This document shows positions 25,888-34,488 of a stretch of DNA of 64,000 nucleotides, in pieces (positions within the stretch are counted from its first letter, which is position 1; each line of letters begins with the position of its first letter). This stretch comes from an uncultured Lachnospiraceae bacterium (GTDB lineage: Bacteria > Bacillota > Clostridia > Lachnospirales > Lachnospiraceae): the NCBI GenBank assembly GCA_934385475.1, contig CAKRPS010000006.1, positions 23,286 to 87,285 on the forward strand. Direction: 5' to 3'. Below the pieces are notes generated by a model. The model saw nothing but the letters and a program-made list of their open reading frames with translations. It was not told where the DNA came from and searched no databases. Position numbers and translations under genes: made by a program.

Positions 25888-26007
25888 TATAGTATAGTAG
25901 GCATTGGGTTACCGGAAAGGTGTGCCTGCCCGGATACCACAGGTCAGGTGCCTTTGCGCGTCAGACACGGCCTGAATAAAAAGCACGCGCGGAATGGAGA
26001 AAAGATT
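25888..26007 (+). promoter_or_regulatory. Promoter and structured leader of the ABC binding-protein gene
   Basis: Two overlapping TATAGT hexamers (25888-25893 and 25893-25898) could be -10 boxes. The next 100 bases are GC-rich and can fold: GGT-CCGG (with a two-base bulge) pairs with CCGG-ACC around a small AGG-TGTG-CCT stem-loop, and TCAGG pairs with CCTGA further on. No T-tract follows, so any control would be at translation. It does not match TPP, cobalamin, FMN or Moco consensus elements as I know them. Confidence 0.35.
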
Positions 26008-27135
26008 ATGAAGAAAAAAGTGGCAGCAGTAGTGCTGAGTGTTCTGCTGGGTGCATCCATGCTGACAGGATGCGGTTCTCAGAACAACAGCGCGCAGAGC
26101 GGTGAGACGACTGTGAGCGACGCAGATTCGGCAAACGAAGACGCAGAGCAGGAAGCAGAGGCAACCGTGACAGACGAAGAGGAACAGACAGAGCCTTCCG
26201 TGGCAGAAGAGGAAGCCAAGGATGCGGAGAAAGAAGAGACAGGCGGTGTGACTGTCCGGATCGGTTCCCTGAAGGGGCCTACTTCCATGGGACTTGTCTA
26301 TCTGATGGATCAGGCGAAGAAGGGCGAGACAGACAACAATTATGAGTTTACGATGGCAGCAGCGGCAGACGAGATCCTTCCGTCCATGATCTCAGGAGAT
26401 CTGGATATCGCGCTGGTTCCTGCCAATGTGGCAAGCGTGCTCTACAACAAGACGCAGGGTGGTGTGTCAGTGATCGACATCAATACACTTGGCGTACTTT
26501 ATATGCTGTCAGGGGACAATACGGTCACCTCTATGGCAGATCTGAAAGGAAGAACGGTGTATCTGACTGGAAAAGGAACGACACCGGATTACATTATGCA
26601 GTATCTGCTGCAGCAGAATGGACTGAGCACAGAGGATGTGCAGCTTGAGTATAAATCGGAGGCAACGGAGGTTGCAGCCGTTCTGGTGGAGGAGCAGGAC
26701 GCGATCGGCGTTCTCCCGCAGCCTTTTGTGACGGCGGCATGCGCACAGAATGAGAACCTTGCAGTGGTAATGGATCTGACCAAGGAGTGGGATGCCGTGC
26801 AGGGAGAAGGCGGCAGCAGACTGGTAACTGGCGTTACGATCGTCCGGAATGCTTTCCTGGACGAGTATCCGGATGCAGTGGAGGCTTTCAAGAAGGATCA
26901 CAAGGAGAGTGCAGATTACGCAAATGAAAACGTGGAGGCGGCAGCAGAGCTTGTCGCAGCCGAGGGGATCATCGAGAAGGCACCGGTTGCAGCGAAGGCA
27001 ATGCCAAAGTGCAACATTACGTATATAGACGGGGAAGAGATGAAAACGGCACTTTCCGGTTATCTGGCAGTGTTGTTTGAACAGGACCCGACCTCTGTTG
27101 GCGGTGCACTTCCGGGAGATGATTTCTATAAGTGA
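26008..27135 (+). CDS. ABC transporter substrate-binding lipoprotein (SsuA/NMT1-like)
   Basis: 375 residues. A signal peptide with lipobox LTGC (Cys24) is followed by an acidic linker rich in Glu, Ala and Thr (residues 35-80), then a type II periplasmic-binding fold: VRIGSLKGPTSMGLVYLMDQ, DIALVPANVASVLYN and GTTPDYIMQYLL. The fold resembles nitrate/sulfonate/thiamine-precursor binding proteins. The ligand cannot be read from sequence. ATG 26008 starts the signal peptide after AATGGAGA. It is followed 51 bases later by a fused permease-ATPase, giving a complete importer from two genes. Confidence 0.85.
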   Translation: MKKKVAAVVLSVLLGASMLTGCGSQNNSAQSGETTVSDADSANEDAEQEAEATVTDEEEQTEPSVAEEEAKDAEKEETGGVTVRIGSLKGPTSMGLVYLMDQAKKGETDNNYEFTMAAAADEILPSMISGDLDIALVPANVASVLYNKTQGGVSVIDINTLGVLYMLSGDNTVTSMADLKGRTVYLTGKGTTPDYIMQYLLQQNGLSTEDVQLEYKSEATEVAAVLVEEQDAIGVLPQPFVTAACAQNENLAVVMDLTKEWDAVQGEGGSRLVTGVTIVRNAFLDEYPDAVEAFKKDHKESADYANENVEAAAELVAAEGIIEKAPVAAKAMPKCNITYIDGEEMKTALSGYLAVLFEQDPTSVGGALPGDDFYK

Positions 27136-27186
27136 CACACAGCGCGCCTGCGTTCCGATTTCAGATAGCAGGCATGGGAGATAACC

Positions 27187-28557
27187 ATGCGCAGATCAAT
27201 TCGAAAAATAAGTATTGTACTCGGCTGGCTGCTCTTGTGGCAGCTTGCCGCAGTATGCACGGATAATCACATTCTTCTGGTGGGTCCCCTGCAGGTGCTG
27301 GGGGCACTTGGGGAGAATATCAGACAGCCGGATTTCTGGAGGATCGTCGGATGCTCTTTTGCGAGGATCGGGTCAGGATTCGGCTGTGCCCTTGCCGCCG
27401 GGCTTGTGCTCGGGGCATGCAGCTACAGGTACCGGCTTGTGGAGGAAATCCTGGCACCATTGATGGAGACGCTCAAGTCGATACCGGTGGCTTCTTTTGT
27501 TGTTCTTTTACTGATCTGGTTCGGCTCCTCGAAGCTGTCCTTTTTTATCAGCTTTCTGATCGTTTTTCCCAATGTCTATGTCAATACGGTGGAGGGACTT
27601 CGGAGTACCGATCCTAAACTGCTGGAGATGGCGGCGGTCTTTCAAATGCCCGCATGGAACCGGCTGTGGTACCTGTACCGTCCGGCGCTGCTGCCGTATC
27701 TGATGGGATGTCTGAAAATCTCGCTGGGTATGAGCTGGAAATCCGGCGTGGCAGCTGAGGTGATCGGACTGCCGGACTATTCACTTGGAGAGCGGCTTTA
27801 CATGTCGAAGATCTATCTGGATACCGCGGGGCTTTTTGCGTGGACGCTGACCGTGATCCTGCTCAGTTTTCTGTTTGAAAAGGCAGTGTTGAGAATCCTG
27901 AAGTTCTGTGGGGAATGGATGCCGGGACGGGGCGTTTCCGGAAAAAGGCGGCAGTCATGGGTGCCAAAGGAAAATTGCTGTGGTGAGATACGCATACGGC
28001 AGCTTTCCAAAAGTTATGGAGAACAGAGTGTGCTGGAAAATAAAAATTTCACCCTGTCTGCAGAGGGAAGGTATGTTCTGATGGCACCCTCCGGGGCAGG
28101 CAAGACAACTCTTTTCCGTATCCTGGCAGGTCTTGACCGGGCAGATGGCGGAACGGTAGAGGGAACCATCAGCAACGCGGTAGGGATGGTTTTTCAGGAG
28201 GACAGGCTCTGTGAGGATTTTGATACAATCACAAATGTTATGTTAACTATGAGAAAGAGATGCAGACAGGAGATGCAACAGTATGTGGAGGAACAGGCAC
28301 AGCGGATTCTTCCGGAAGAATGTCTGCACAAGCCGGTCCGGGAACTCAGCGGGGGAATGAGAAGACGTGTATGTCTCTTGCGGGCAGTGCTGGGGGATGC
28401 GCAGCTTCTGCTGTTAGATGAGCCGTTTAACGGACTGGATGAGGACACCAGGGAACGGGTGGCATCGTTTTTGTTGGAACAGCAGCGTGGACGGACCATT
28501 CTGGTGACCTCCCACCAGAGAGAGGACGCAGAGTTGTTAAAGGCTGAAATTCTGTAA
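27187..28557 (+). CDS. ABC transporter permease-ATPase fusion protein
   Basis: 456 residues. Residues 1-240 are an SsuC/TauC-type permease with about six transmembrane helices and the loop EMAAVFQMPAWNRLWYLYRP. Residues 266-456 are an ABC ATPase: Walker A APSGAGKTT (300-308, first Gly replaced by Ala), signature LSGGM (387-391) and Walker B LLLLDEP with Glu412, followed by an H-loop TSHQ. In this importer family the two parts are normally separate genes. The ATPase part is short and lacks a long C-terminal domain. GGGAG at 27177-27181 precedes the ATG. It lies between its binding protein and the TM1266-type gene. Confidence 0.87.
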   Translation: MRRSIRKISIVLGWLLLWQLAAVCTDNHILLVGPLQVLGALGENIRQPDFWRIVGCSFARIGSGFGCALAAGLVLGACSYRYRLVEEILAPLMETLKSIPVASFVVLLLIWFGSSKLSFFISFLIVFPNVYVNTVEGLRSTDPKLLEMAAVFQMPAWNRLWYLYRPALLPYLMGCLKISLGMSWKSGVAAEVIGLPDYSLGERLYMSKIYLDTAGLFAWTLTVILLSFLFEKAVLRILKFCGEWMPGRGVSGKRRQSWVPKENCCGEIRIRQLSKSYGEQSVLENKNFTLSAEGRYVLMAPSGAGKTTLFRILAGLDRADGGTVEGTISNAVGMVFQEDRLCEDFDTITNVMLTMRKRCRQEMQQYVEEQAQRILPEECLHKPVRELSGGMRRRVCLLRAVLGDAQLLLLDEPFNGLDEDTRERVASFLLEQQRGRTILVTSHQREDAELLKAEIL

Positions 28558-28584
28558 AGAACTGTGTCCGGAAAGGAATAGGCG

Positions 28585-28842
28585 ATGGAAGAAGAAAAGC
28601 AGACCAGAGTTGCACTTGTGGGAATCCTCGTTGAGAATAAGGAACAGACCGCAAATTTGAATCAGATCCTGCACGAATATGCAAAGTATATCATTGGAAG
28701 GATGGGAGTTCCCTACGCCAAAAAGGATGTCAATATTATCAGTGTGGCAGTCGATGCGCCGGAGGGGAAGATCAGTGCCCTGTCGGGTAAGCTTGGAATG
28801 CTCGAAGGAGTCAGTACCAAGGTCATATACGCCCAAAAGTAG
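28585..28842 (+). CDS. TM1266-family putative iron-only hydrogenase system regulator
   Basis: 85 residues matching the TM1266 family (TIGR03959), ACT/NikR-like small proteins repeatedly found beside [FeFe]-hydrogenase genes: TRVALVGILVENKE, NQILHEYAKYIIGRMGVPY, NIISVAVDAPEGKISALSGKLG and a terminal STKVIYAQK. The biochemical role is not established. AAAGGAA precedes the start. It is 27 bases after the ABC fusion gene and directly upstream of a hydrogenase-like gene, which supports the name. It may respond to a small ligand imported by the transporter; that is conjecture. Confidence 0.85.
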   Translation: MEEEKQTRVALVGILVENKEQTANLNQILHEYAKYIIGRMGVPYAKKDVNIISVAVDAPEGKISALSGKLGMLEGVSTKVIYAQK

Positions 28843-28899
28843 TATAAAAAACCGGGTTGTATGGGAAAAAGCACATTATTCACAGGAAAATAGCACCAA

Positions 28900-28927
28900 T
28901 TGTCGAAGATGTATGGTATGGTATAGT
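28900..28927 (+). promoter_or_regulatory. Probable promoter of the hydrogenase-like sensor gene
   Basis: TTGTCG (28900-28905), 16-base spacer, TATAGT (28922-28927), followed by further TATA-rich sequence. It implies separate transcription from the TM1266 gene. Confidence 0.5.
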
Positions 28928-28976
28928 ATATATAAGGGAATCGTTTTAGTTAACATGAGAGAGGATGAAAAGAATA

Positions 28977-30929
28977 ATGGGAAACCAAACAGAACAGGCA
29001 CTGGTGTATACGAACGACAAATGCGTTGGATGCAACAAGTGTATTTCCGTATGCCCTGTCCTTAACGCAAATCGGGCAGTGGAGGAAAACGGACAGAACA
29101 AGATTGTAGTGGATGGAAGTCAGTGTATCTCCTGCGGCGCGTGTTTAGATGCGTGTGCACATGGAGCGAGAAGCTACCGGGACGACACGGAACGGTTTTT
29201 TGCAGACCTTGCAAAGGGAGAGAGAATCTCACTGCTGCTTGCACCTGCATTCCTTGCAAATTATCCGAGAGAGTACGGAAGCGTGCTCGGCGGTCTGAAG
29301 AAGCTGGGGGTCAACCGGATCATCAGTATCAGCTTAGGAGCAGACATTACAACGTGGGGATACATTAAGTACATAACAGAGCATAATTTTACAGGAGGTA
29401 TTTCACAGCCCTGTCCTGCGATCGTGGGGTATGTGGAGAAATACCTGCCGGAGCTGATCCCGACTCTTATGCCGATCCATTCGCCTATGATGTGCGGTGC
29501 CATTTATACAAAGAAATATATGAAGGTGACAGATAGGCTTGCTTTTATCAGTCCCTGTATTGCCAAGAAGAATGAAATTGAAGACCCGAACTGTGGTGGA
29601 TTCATTTCCTATAATGTAACGTTTGACCACCTGATGCAGTATGTGAAAGAACATCATATATCCGGTCCGGCGGTTTCCGATGAGATTGAATACGGACTGG
29701 GCTCCATCTATCCAATGCCGGGTGGACTCAAGGAGAATGTTTACTGGTTCTGCGGAGAAGAAGTCTTCATCCGTCAGATTGAGGGTGAGAAGCATGCCTA
29801 TGAGTTTCTGGAGGATTACAAGGAGAGAGTGCTGGGAGGCAAGGAACTTCCTTTCATGGTCGATGCCCTGAACTGTGCGAAGGGATGTCTGTACGGCACT
29901 GCAACAGAGCCTGAAAAAACCCAAAATGATGATATTCTCTATGAGATCCAGAAGATCAAGGAGAACAGTAAGAAAAATGATAAAGGACATGCTTTCAGCA
30001 GGAAGCTGACGCCCAGGCAGAGACTGGCGAAGCTGAATAAGCAGTTTGCCGGTCTGGATATCAATGATTTTGTCAGACATTATACAGACAAATCGAGAGG
30101 ATGCGAGATCAGAAGACCCGATACCAGAGAGCTTGACGCAATCTTTGAAACAATGGAGAAGAAGACGAATGTCTCCCGCAATATCAACTGTTCTGCCTGC
30201 GGTTACACAACCTGTAAGGATATGGCAGCGGCTATTTTCAATGGCTGCAACAAGAAAGACAACTGTATCCAGTATGTGAAGGGAGAGGTTGAAAAGGATA
30301 ATCTTCTGAATCAGCAGATGGCCAGAGAGATGGAAGAAAAGAACGGGCAGATTCAGGCAAAGAATGAGCAAATCGCCCAGGTTGTTGCCGATGTGGCGGA
30401 GGACTTTGAAACATTGGATAGCTCCATCAGCGAGATGTCGATCGGAAATAACAACAATGCACAGGAGAGCACCGGAATCTCTTCGGCGATGAGTGAGGTC
30501 ATCACTTTCTGTGATGCTCTGCAGGAAGCCCTTGGAAGTATTGGAGATCTTCTGACCAAGCTGGAGGAGAACAACGGTGAGATCACGGAGGTTGCAGAGG
30601 AGACGAACCTGCTTGCTTTAAATGCCAGCATTGAGTCGGCAAGAGCGGGAGAAGCGGGAAGAGGCTTTGCCATCATTGCGGAAAACATCAAGAAGCTGGC
30701 GGATTCCTCCAAGGAGACAGCTGCGGACAGTGATTCCAACAAGGAACAGATCGGGCAGGCTATCGCAACGCTCAGCGCGGATGCCGAAAAGCTGATCTCT
30801 GTTATAGATGAAGTCAATGTCAGGGTAACCAATCTGGCAGCTTCCACAGAAGAAATTGCAGCTTCTGCAGATATGGTCAGCAGCATCTCGGCAGACCTGA
30901 AAGAAAAGTTGAACAGCTTGAATTCTTAA
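28977..30929 (+). CDS. [FeFe]-hydrogenase-like H-cluster sensor fused to a chemoreceptor signalling domain
   Basis: 650 residues, no membrane helix. Residues 10-65 hold two [4Fe-4S] sites (Cys16, 19, 22, 26 and 50, 53, 56, 60). Residues 80-315 match the hydrogenase large-subunit C-terminal domain with all four H-cluster cysteines: QPCP (Cys146), SPCIAKKNE (Cys194) and NCAKGC (Cys300, Cys304). The proton-relay Cys of catalytic enzymes (TSCCP) is Pro here, as expected of a sensory rather than H2-producing protein. Residues 400-432 form a further Fe-S motif (Cys405, 408, 413, 430). After a coiled coil, residues 535-590 contain the MCP hairpin tip [23 protein letters not shown] 28977 was preferred over 28965, which abuts the GAGAGG site. 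Confidence 0.88.
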   Translation: MGNQTEQALVYTNDKCVGCNKCISVCPVLNANRAVEENGQNKIVVDGSQCISCGACLDACAHGARSYRDDTERFFADLAKGERISLLLAPAFLANYPREYGSVLGGLKKLGVNRIISISLGADITTWGYIKYITEHNFTGGISQPCPAIVGYVEKYLPELIPTLMPIHSPMMCGAIYTKKYMKVTDRLAFISPCIAKKNEIEDPNCGGFISYNVTFDHLMQYVKEHHISGPAVSDEIEYGLGSIYPMPGGLKENVYWFCGEEVFIRQIEGEKHAYEFLEDYKERVLGGKELPFMVDALNCAKGCLYGTATEPEKTQNDDILYEIQKIKENSKKNDKGHAFSRKLTPRQRLAKLNKQFAGLDINDFVRHYTDKSRGCEIRRPDTRELDAIFETMEKKTNVSRNINCSACGYTTCKDMAAAIFNGCNKKDNCIQYVKGEVEKDNLLNQQMAREMEEKNGQIQAKNEQIAQVVADVAEDFETLDSSISEMSIGNNNNAQESTGISSAMSEVITFCDALQEALGSIGDLLTKLEENNGEITEVAEETNLLALNASIESARAGEAGRGFAIIAENIKKLADSSKETAADSDSNKEQIGQAIATLSADAEKLISVIDEVNVRVTNLAASTEEIAASADMVSSISADLKEKLNSLNS

Positions 30930-30957
30930 TACAGAGCCCTGGAAACAGGATACATAC

Positions 30958-30987
30958 AAGAAACCGGATTGAGGAATCCGGTTTCTT
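30958..30987 (+). terminator. Hairpin terminator after the sensor gene
   Basis: AAGAAACCGGATT (30958-30970), GAGG loop, AATCCGGTTTCTT (30975-30987): 13 perfect pairs. The T-run is weak (TTGATTCATTTT). Confidence 0.75.
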
Positions 30988-31074
30988 GATTCATTTTGGA
31001 AGAATATTTCATAAGATTTTCATAAAATATTTAGTTTCCCGAAAGAATAAATTCTAGTATTTTTCCAAGGATTG

Positions 31075-31083
31075 TGCTATAAT
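31075..31083 (+). promoter_or_regulatory. Extended -10 promoter of tig
   Basis: TGCTATAAT at 31075-31083 is a perfect extended -10 element, 78 bases before the tig start; the -35 region is poor, as is typical of this promoter class. Confidence 0.7.
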
Positions 31084-31160
31084 CTTAAAATGACTGTGAC
31101 CAGGATGTGTTTTGTGCACACTTGTGTATCATAGAGGCAATTGAAGGAGGAACCCATAGA

Positions 31161-32492
31161 ATGAGTTTACAGGTAGAAAAATTAGAGAAGAACATGGCAA
31201 AGCTTACCATTGAGGCTTCCGCAGAGGATCTGGAGAAAGCAATTGAGAAGGCTTACCAGAAACAGAAAAAGCAGATCAGCATCCCTGGTTTCCGTAAAGG
31301 AAAAGTTCCGCGTCAGATGGTAGAGAAAATGTACGGCAAGGCAGTATTTTATGAAGATGCAGCCAATGAACTGATTCCGGACGCTTATGAGAAAGCACTG
31401 GAGGAGTGCGAGGAGGATATCGTTTCCTCTCCGAAGATTGAAGTGACACAGATCGAGGCAGGAAAGCCTTTCGTATTCACTGCTACTGTAGCATTGAAGC
31501 CGGAAGTAAAGCTTGGCAAATACAAGGGTGTTAAGGTTGACAAGATCGATGTTGAGGTTACAGATGCCGACGTCGATGCAGAGATCAATAAGGAACGTGA
31601 GAAAAACGCAAGAAATATCACGGTTGAAGATCGTCCGGTTAAGGATGGCGACATCACAACACTTGACTTTGAAGGATTTGTAGATGGCGTTGCATTTGAG
31701 GGCGGCAAGGGTGAAAATTACCCGCTGACAATCGGTTCCGGTGCATTTATCCCCGGCTTTGAAGAACAGCTTGTAGGCGCTGAGATCGGCAAGGAAGTAG
31801 AAGTTAAGGTTGCTTTCCCGGAGGATTATCAGGCAGAGAACCTCAAGGGCAAAGATGCCGTATTCAAATGTACCGTAAAAGAGATCAAGGAGAAGCAGCT
31901 TCCGGAGCTCGATGATGAGTTCGCAGGAGAGGTTTCCGAGTTTGATACTCTTGCAGAATACAAGGAAGATGTAAAGACAACTCTGACCCTGAAGAAGGAA
32001 AGAGACGCTAAGAATGCGAAAGAGAATGCCGCAGTGGATGCAGCAGTTGCAGCTTCTGAGATGGAGATCCCGGAGGCAATGTTAGAGACACAGCAGAAGC
32101 AGATGCTGGACGAGTTTGCACAGAGAATTTCAATGCAGGGACTTTCCATGCAGCAGTACTTCCAGTTCACAGGCTCCAACTACCAGCAGATGTTCGAGCA
32201 GGTAAAACCGCAGGCTGAAGAGCGTATCAAGGCAAGACTGGTTCTGGAGGCAATTGCCAAGGCAGAGAATCTTGAGGCAACTGAGGAAGAGTACGAGAAA
32301 GAGCTTCAGAACATGGCTGAGATTTACCAGATGGAAGTTGACAAGGTAAGAGAACTGATGGGCGAGAAAGAGAAGAAGAACATCATGCAGGATCTTGCAG
32401 TCAAGAAAGCAGCAGAGTTCGTAGCTGACAATGCAAAGGAAACAAAGCCTAAGAAAGAAAAGGCAGAGAAAGCTGAAAAAGCAGCAGAATAA
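31161..32492 (+). CDS. tig: Trigger factor (ribosome-associated chaperone, peptidyl-prolyl isomerase)
   Basis: 443 residues. The ribosome-binding N-domain carries the signature IPGFRKGKVPRQM (GFRxGxxP) near residue 43. The FKBP-type isomerase domain spans about residues 150-240 (DITTLDFEGFVDG, PLTIGSGAFIPGFEEQLVG). The C-terminal helical arm ends in a Lys/Glu-rich tail. ATG 31161 follows GAAGGAGG; the open frame from 31107 is a leader. It heads the tig-clpP-clpX-lon order common in Firmicutes. Confidence 0.97.
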   Translation: MSLQVEKLEKNMAKLTIEASAEDLEKAIEKAYQKQKKQISIPGFRKGKVPRQMVEKMYGKAVFYEDAANELIPDAYEKALEECEEDIVSSPKIEVTQIEAGKPFVFTATVALKPEVKLGKYKGVKVDKIDVEVTDADVDAEINKEREKNARNITVEDRPVKDGDITTLDFEGFVDGVAFEGGKGENYPLTIGSGAFIPGFEEQLVGAEIGKEVEVKVAFPEDYQAENLKGKDAVFKCTVKEIKEKQLPELDDEFAGEVSEFDTLAEYKEDVKTTLTLKKERDAKNAKENAAVDAAVAASEMEIPEAMLETQQKQMLDEFAQRISMQGLSMQQYFQFTGSNYQQMFEQVKPQAEERIKARLVLEAIAKAENLEATEEEYEKELQNMAEIYQMEVDKVRELMGEKEKKNIMQDLAVKKAAEFVADNAKETKPKKEKAEKAEKAAE

Positions 32493-32510
32493 ATTAATGG
32501 AGGAAGTAAT

Positions 32511-33107
32511 ATGCCGTTAATACCTTATGTCATTGAGCAGACGTCCAAGGGCGAACGCTCCTATGATATTTATTCAAGATTATTAAAAGAGAGAATCATC
32601 TTTCTGGGAGAGGAAGTGACTGAGGCATCCGCAAGCGTGATCGTAGCGGAAATGCTCTTTCTGGAATCCGAAGATCCTGAGAAGGATATTCACCTGTATA
32701 TCAACAGCCCCGGTGGATCTGTGACAGCCGGAATGGCAATCTATGATACCATGCAGTTTGTAAAGTGTGATGTGTCGACTGTCTGCATCGGTATGGCAGC
32801 CAGCATGGGCGCATTTCTGCTTGCCGGTGGTGCAAAGGGCAAGAGATATGCACTCCCAAATGCAGAGATTATGATCCATCAGCCACTTGGCGGAGCACAG
32901 GGACAGGCTACTGAGATTGAGATTGCAGCAAAGCACATCCTGCAGACTAAGGAAAAGCTGAACAAGATTCTGGCGGCAAACACAGGACAGGACTATGAGG
33001 TAGTTGCGGCCGACACGGAGCGTGATAACTGGAAATCTGCCGAGGAAGCAGCAGCTTACGGCCTGATTGACCGTGTAATCGCGGACCATGACAATGCAGC
33101 CAAATAA
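32511..33107 (+). CDS. clpP: ATP-dependent Clp protease proteolytic subunit
   Basis: 198-residue serine protease forming the 14-mer chamber used by ClpX and other unfoldases. The catalytic Ser98 lies in GMAASMGAF and His123 in MIHQPLGG, with the Asp near residue 172. [16 protein letters not shown] is typical. A short propeptide may be removed. GGAGGAAGT precedes the ATG. It lies 18 bases after tig and 24 before clpX. Confidence 0.97.
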   Translation: MPLIPYVIEQTSKGERSYDIYSRLLKERIIFLGEEVTEASASVIVAEMLFLESEDPEKDIHLYINSPGGSVTAGMAIYDTMQFVKCDVSTVCIGMAASMGAFLLAGGAKGKRYALPNAEIMIHQPLGGAQGQATEIEIAAKHILQTKEKLNKILAANTGQDYEVVAADTERDNWKSAEEAAAYGLIDRVIADHDNAAK

Positions 33108-33131
33108 AAAGAAGGGTATGGATTGTAAGGA

Positions 33132-34394
33132 ATGGCAGGTAAAAATTCTGACGACAAAGTGAGATGCTCTTTTTGCAACAAGACACAGGATCAGGTTCGA
33201 AAGCTGATTGCAGGACCGAACGGTGTATATATTTGCGATGAGTGTGTTGATATTTGTGCAGATATCATTGAAGAAGAGTATGAGGAAGAACCGGAAGCAG
33301 AGGAGATGGAGATCAACCTGCTTAAGCCGGTAGAGATCAAAAAGTTCCTTGATGATTATGTGATCGGGCAGGAAGAGGCTAAGAAGGTTCTTGCAGTTTC
33401 GGTCTATAATCATTATAAAAGAGTCACTGCACCACAGGAAGATGACGGGGTGGAGCTCCAGAAGAGTAATATTATCATGGTAGGGCCTACCGGTTCCGGT
33501 AAGACTTATCTGGCGCAGACGCTGGCGAAGATTATCAATGTACCGTTTGCGATTGCAGATGCGACGACATTGACGGAGGCCGGTTACGTCGGAGAGGATG
33601 TGGAAAACATTCTGCTCAAGCTGATCCAGGCTGCTGATTACGACATTGAACGTGCACAGTACGGTATTATCTATATTGATGAGATCGATAAGATCACAAA
33701 GAAGAGTGAAAATGTTTCCATTACAAGAGATGTATCCGGTGAGGGAGTACAGCAGGCTCTTTTGAAGATTATCGAAGGAACGGTTGCCAGTGTACCGCCG
33801 CAGGGTGGCAGAAAGCATCCACATCAGGAACTGATCCAGATTGATACCTCCAATATCCTGTTTATCTGTGGAGGAGCCTTTGACGGTCTGGATAAGATTG
33901 TGGAAGAGAGACTGGATCGTAACTCCATCGGATTCAATGCAGAGATTACAGAGAAGAGCGATAAGGACTTAGGAGCTATTTTGAAGGAAGTATCTCCACA
34001 GGATCTTATGAAGTTTGGTTTGATCCCGGAATTTATCGGGCGTGTACCGATTACGGTGACGCTGGACGGTCTGGATAAGAAGGCTCTTGTCCGTATTCTG
34101 AAGGAACCGAAGAATGCGATCATTAAACAGTACAAGAAGCTGTTTGAGTTTGACGAAGTAAACCTTGAAGTGGAAGAAGATGCCGTAGAGGAGATTGCAA
34201 GGCTTGCCTATGAACGCAAGACCGGAGCGAGAGGTCTGCGGTCTATCATGGAAAAGGTTATGATGGATATTATGTATGAGATCCCTTCGGACGATAATAT
34301 TGCAGCTTGTATTTTGACAAAAGAAGCGGTGGATGGAACAGAGAAGCCGCGCGTGACGTACAGAGATAGCAATCTCCGTGCGCGAAACGCATAG
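33132..34394 (+). CDS. clpX: ATP-dependent Clp protease ATP-binding subunit ClpX
   Basis: 420-residue AAA+ unfoldase. The N-terminal zinc domain has Cys12, 15, 35 and 38 (CSFC, CDEC). Walker A is GPTGSGKT near residue 120, Walker B IYIDEID, and the substrate pore loop lies in the AGYVG region. The C-terminal sensor 2 is KTGARGLRS. It recognises tagged proteins and feeds them to ClpP. A terminator at 34408-34440 separates it from lon. Confidence 0.97.
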   Translation: MAGKNSDDKVRCSFCNKTQDQVRKLIAGPNGVYICDECVDICADIIEEEYEEEPEAEEMEINLLKPVEIKKFLDDYVIGQEEAKKVLAVSVYNHYKRVTAPQEDDGVELQKSNIIMVGPTGSGKTYLAQTLAKIINVPFAIADATTLTEAGYVGEDVENILLKLIQAADYDIERAQYGIIYIDEIDKITKKSENVSITRDVSGEGVQQALLKIIEGTVASVPPQGGRKHPHQELIQIDTSNILFICGGAFDGLDKIVEERLDRNSIGFNAEITEKSDKDLGAILKEVSPQDLMKFGLIPEFIGRVPITVTLDGLDKKALVRILKEPKNAIIKQYKKLFEFDEVNLEVEEDAVEEIARLAYERKTGARGLRSIMEKVMMDIMYEIPSDDNIAACILTKEAVDGTEKPRVTYRDSNLRARNA

Positions 34395-34407
34395 AGATCA
34401 TAAAAGA

Positions 34408-34440
34408 GAAAACGTCGCCGTGTTTATCTGGCGGCGTTTT
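34408..34440 (+). terminator. Terminator between clpX and lon
   Basis: AAAACGTCGCC (34408-34418) pairs with GGCGGCGTTTT (34429-34439), 11 pairs with one wobble, ending in a T-run. Confidence 0.85.
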
Positions 34441-34488
34441 TGCAACAACGATATTTATTATTACAGTTAATCAATAGGATATAGACAG

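Noticed and set aside
28585-28842. NikR nickel regulator
   Set aside because: The protein has the small ACT-like region only and no ribbon-helix-helix DNA-binding domain; TM1266 family fits better.
32583-33824. Minus-strand reading frame of 413 codons across clpP and clpX
   Set aside because: It spans two clear genes and their gap on the opposite strand, has no ribosome site and a Cys/Leu-rich composition typical of antisense frames.
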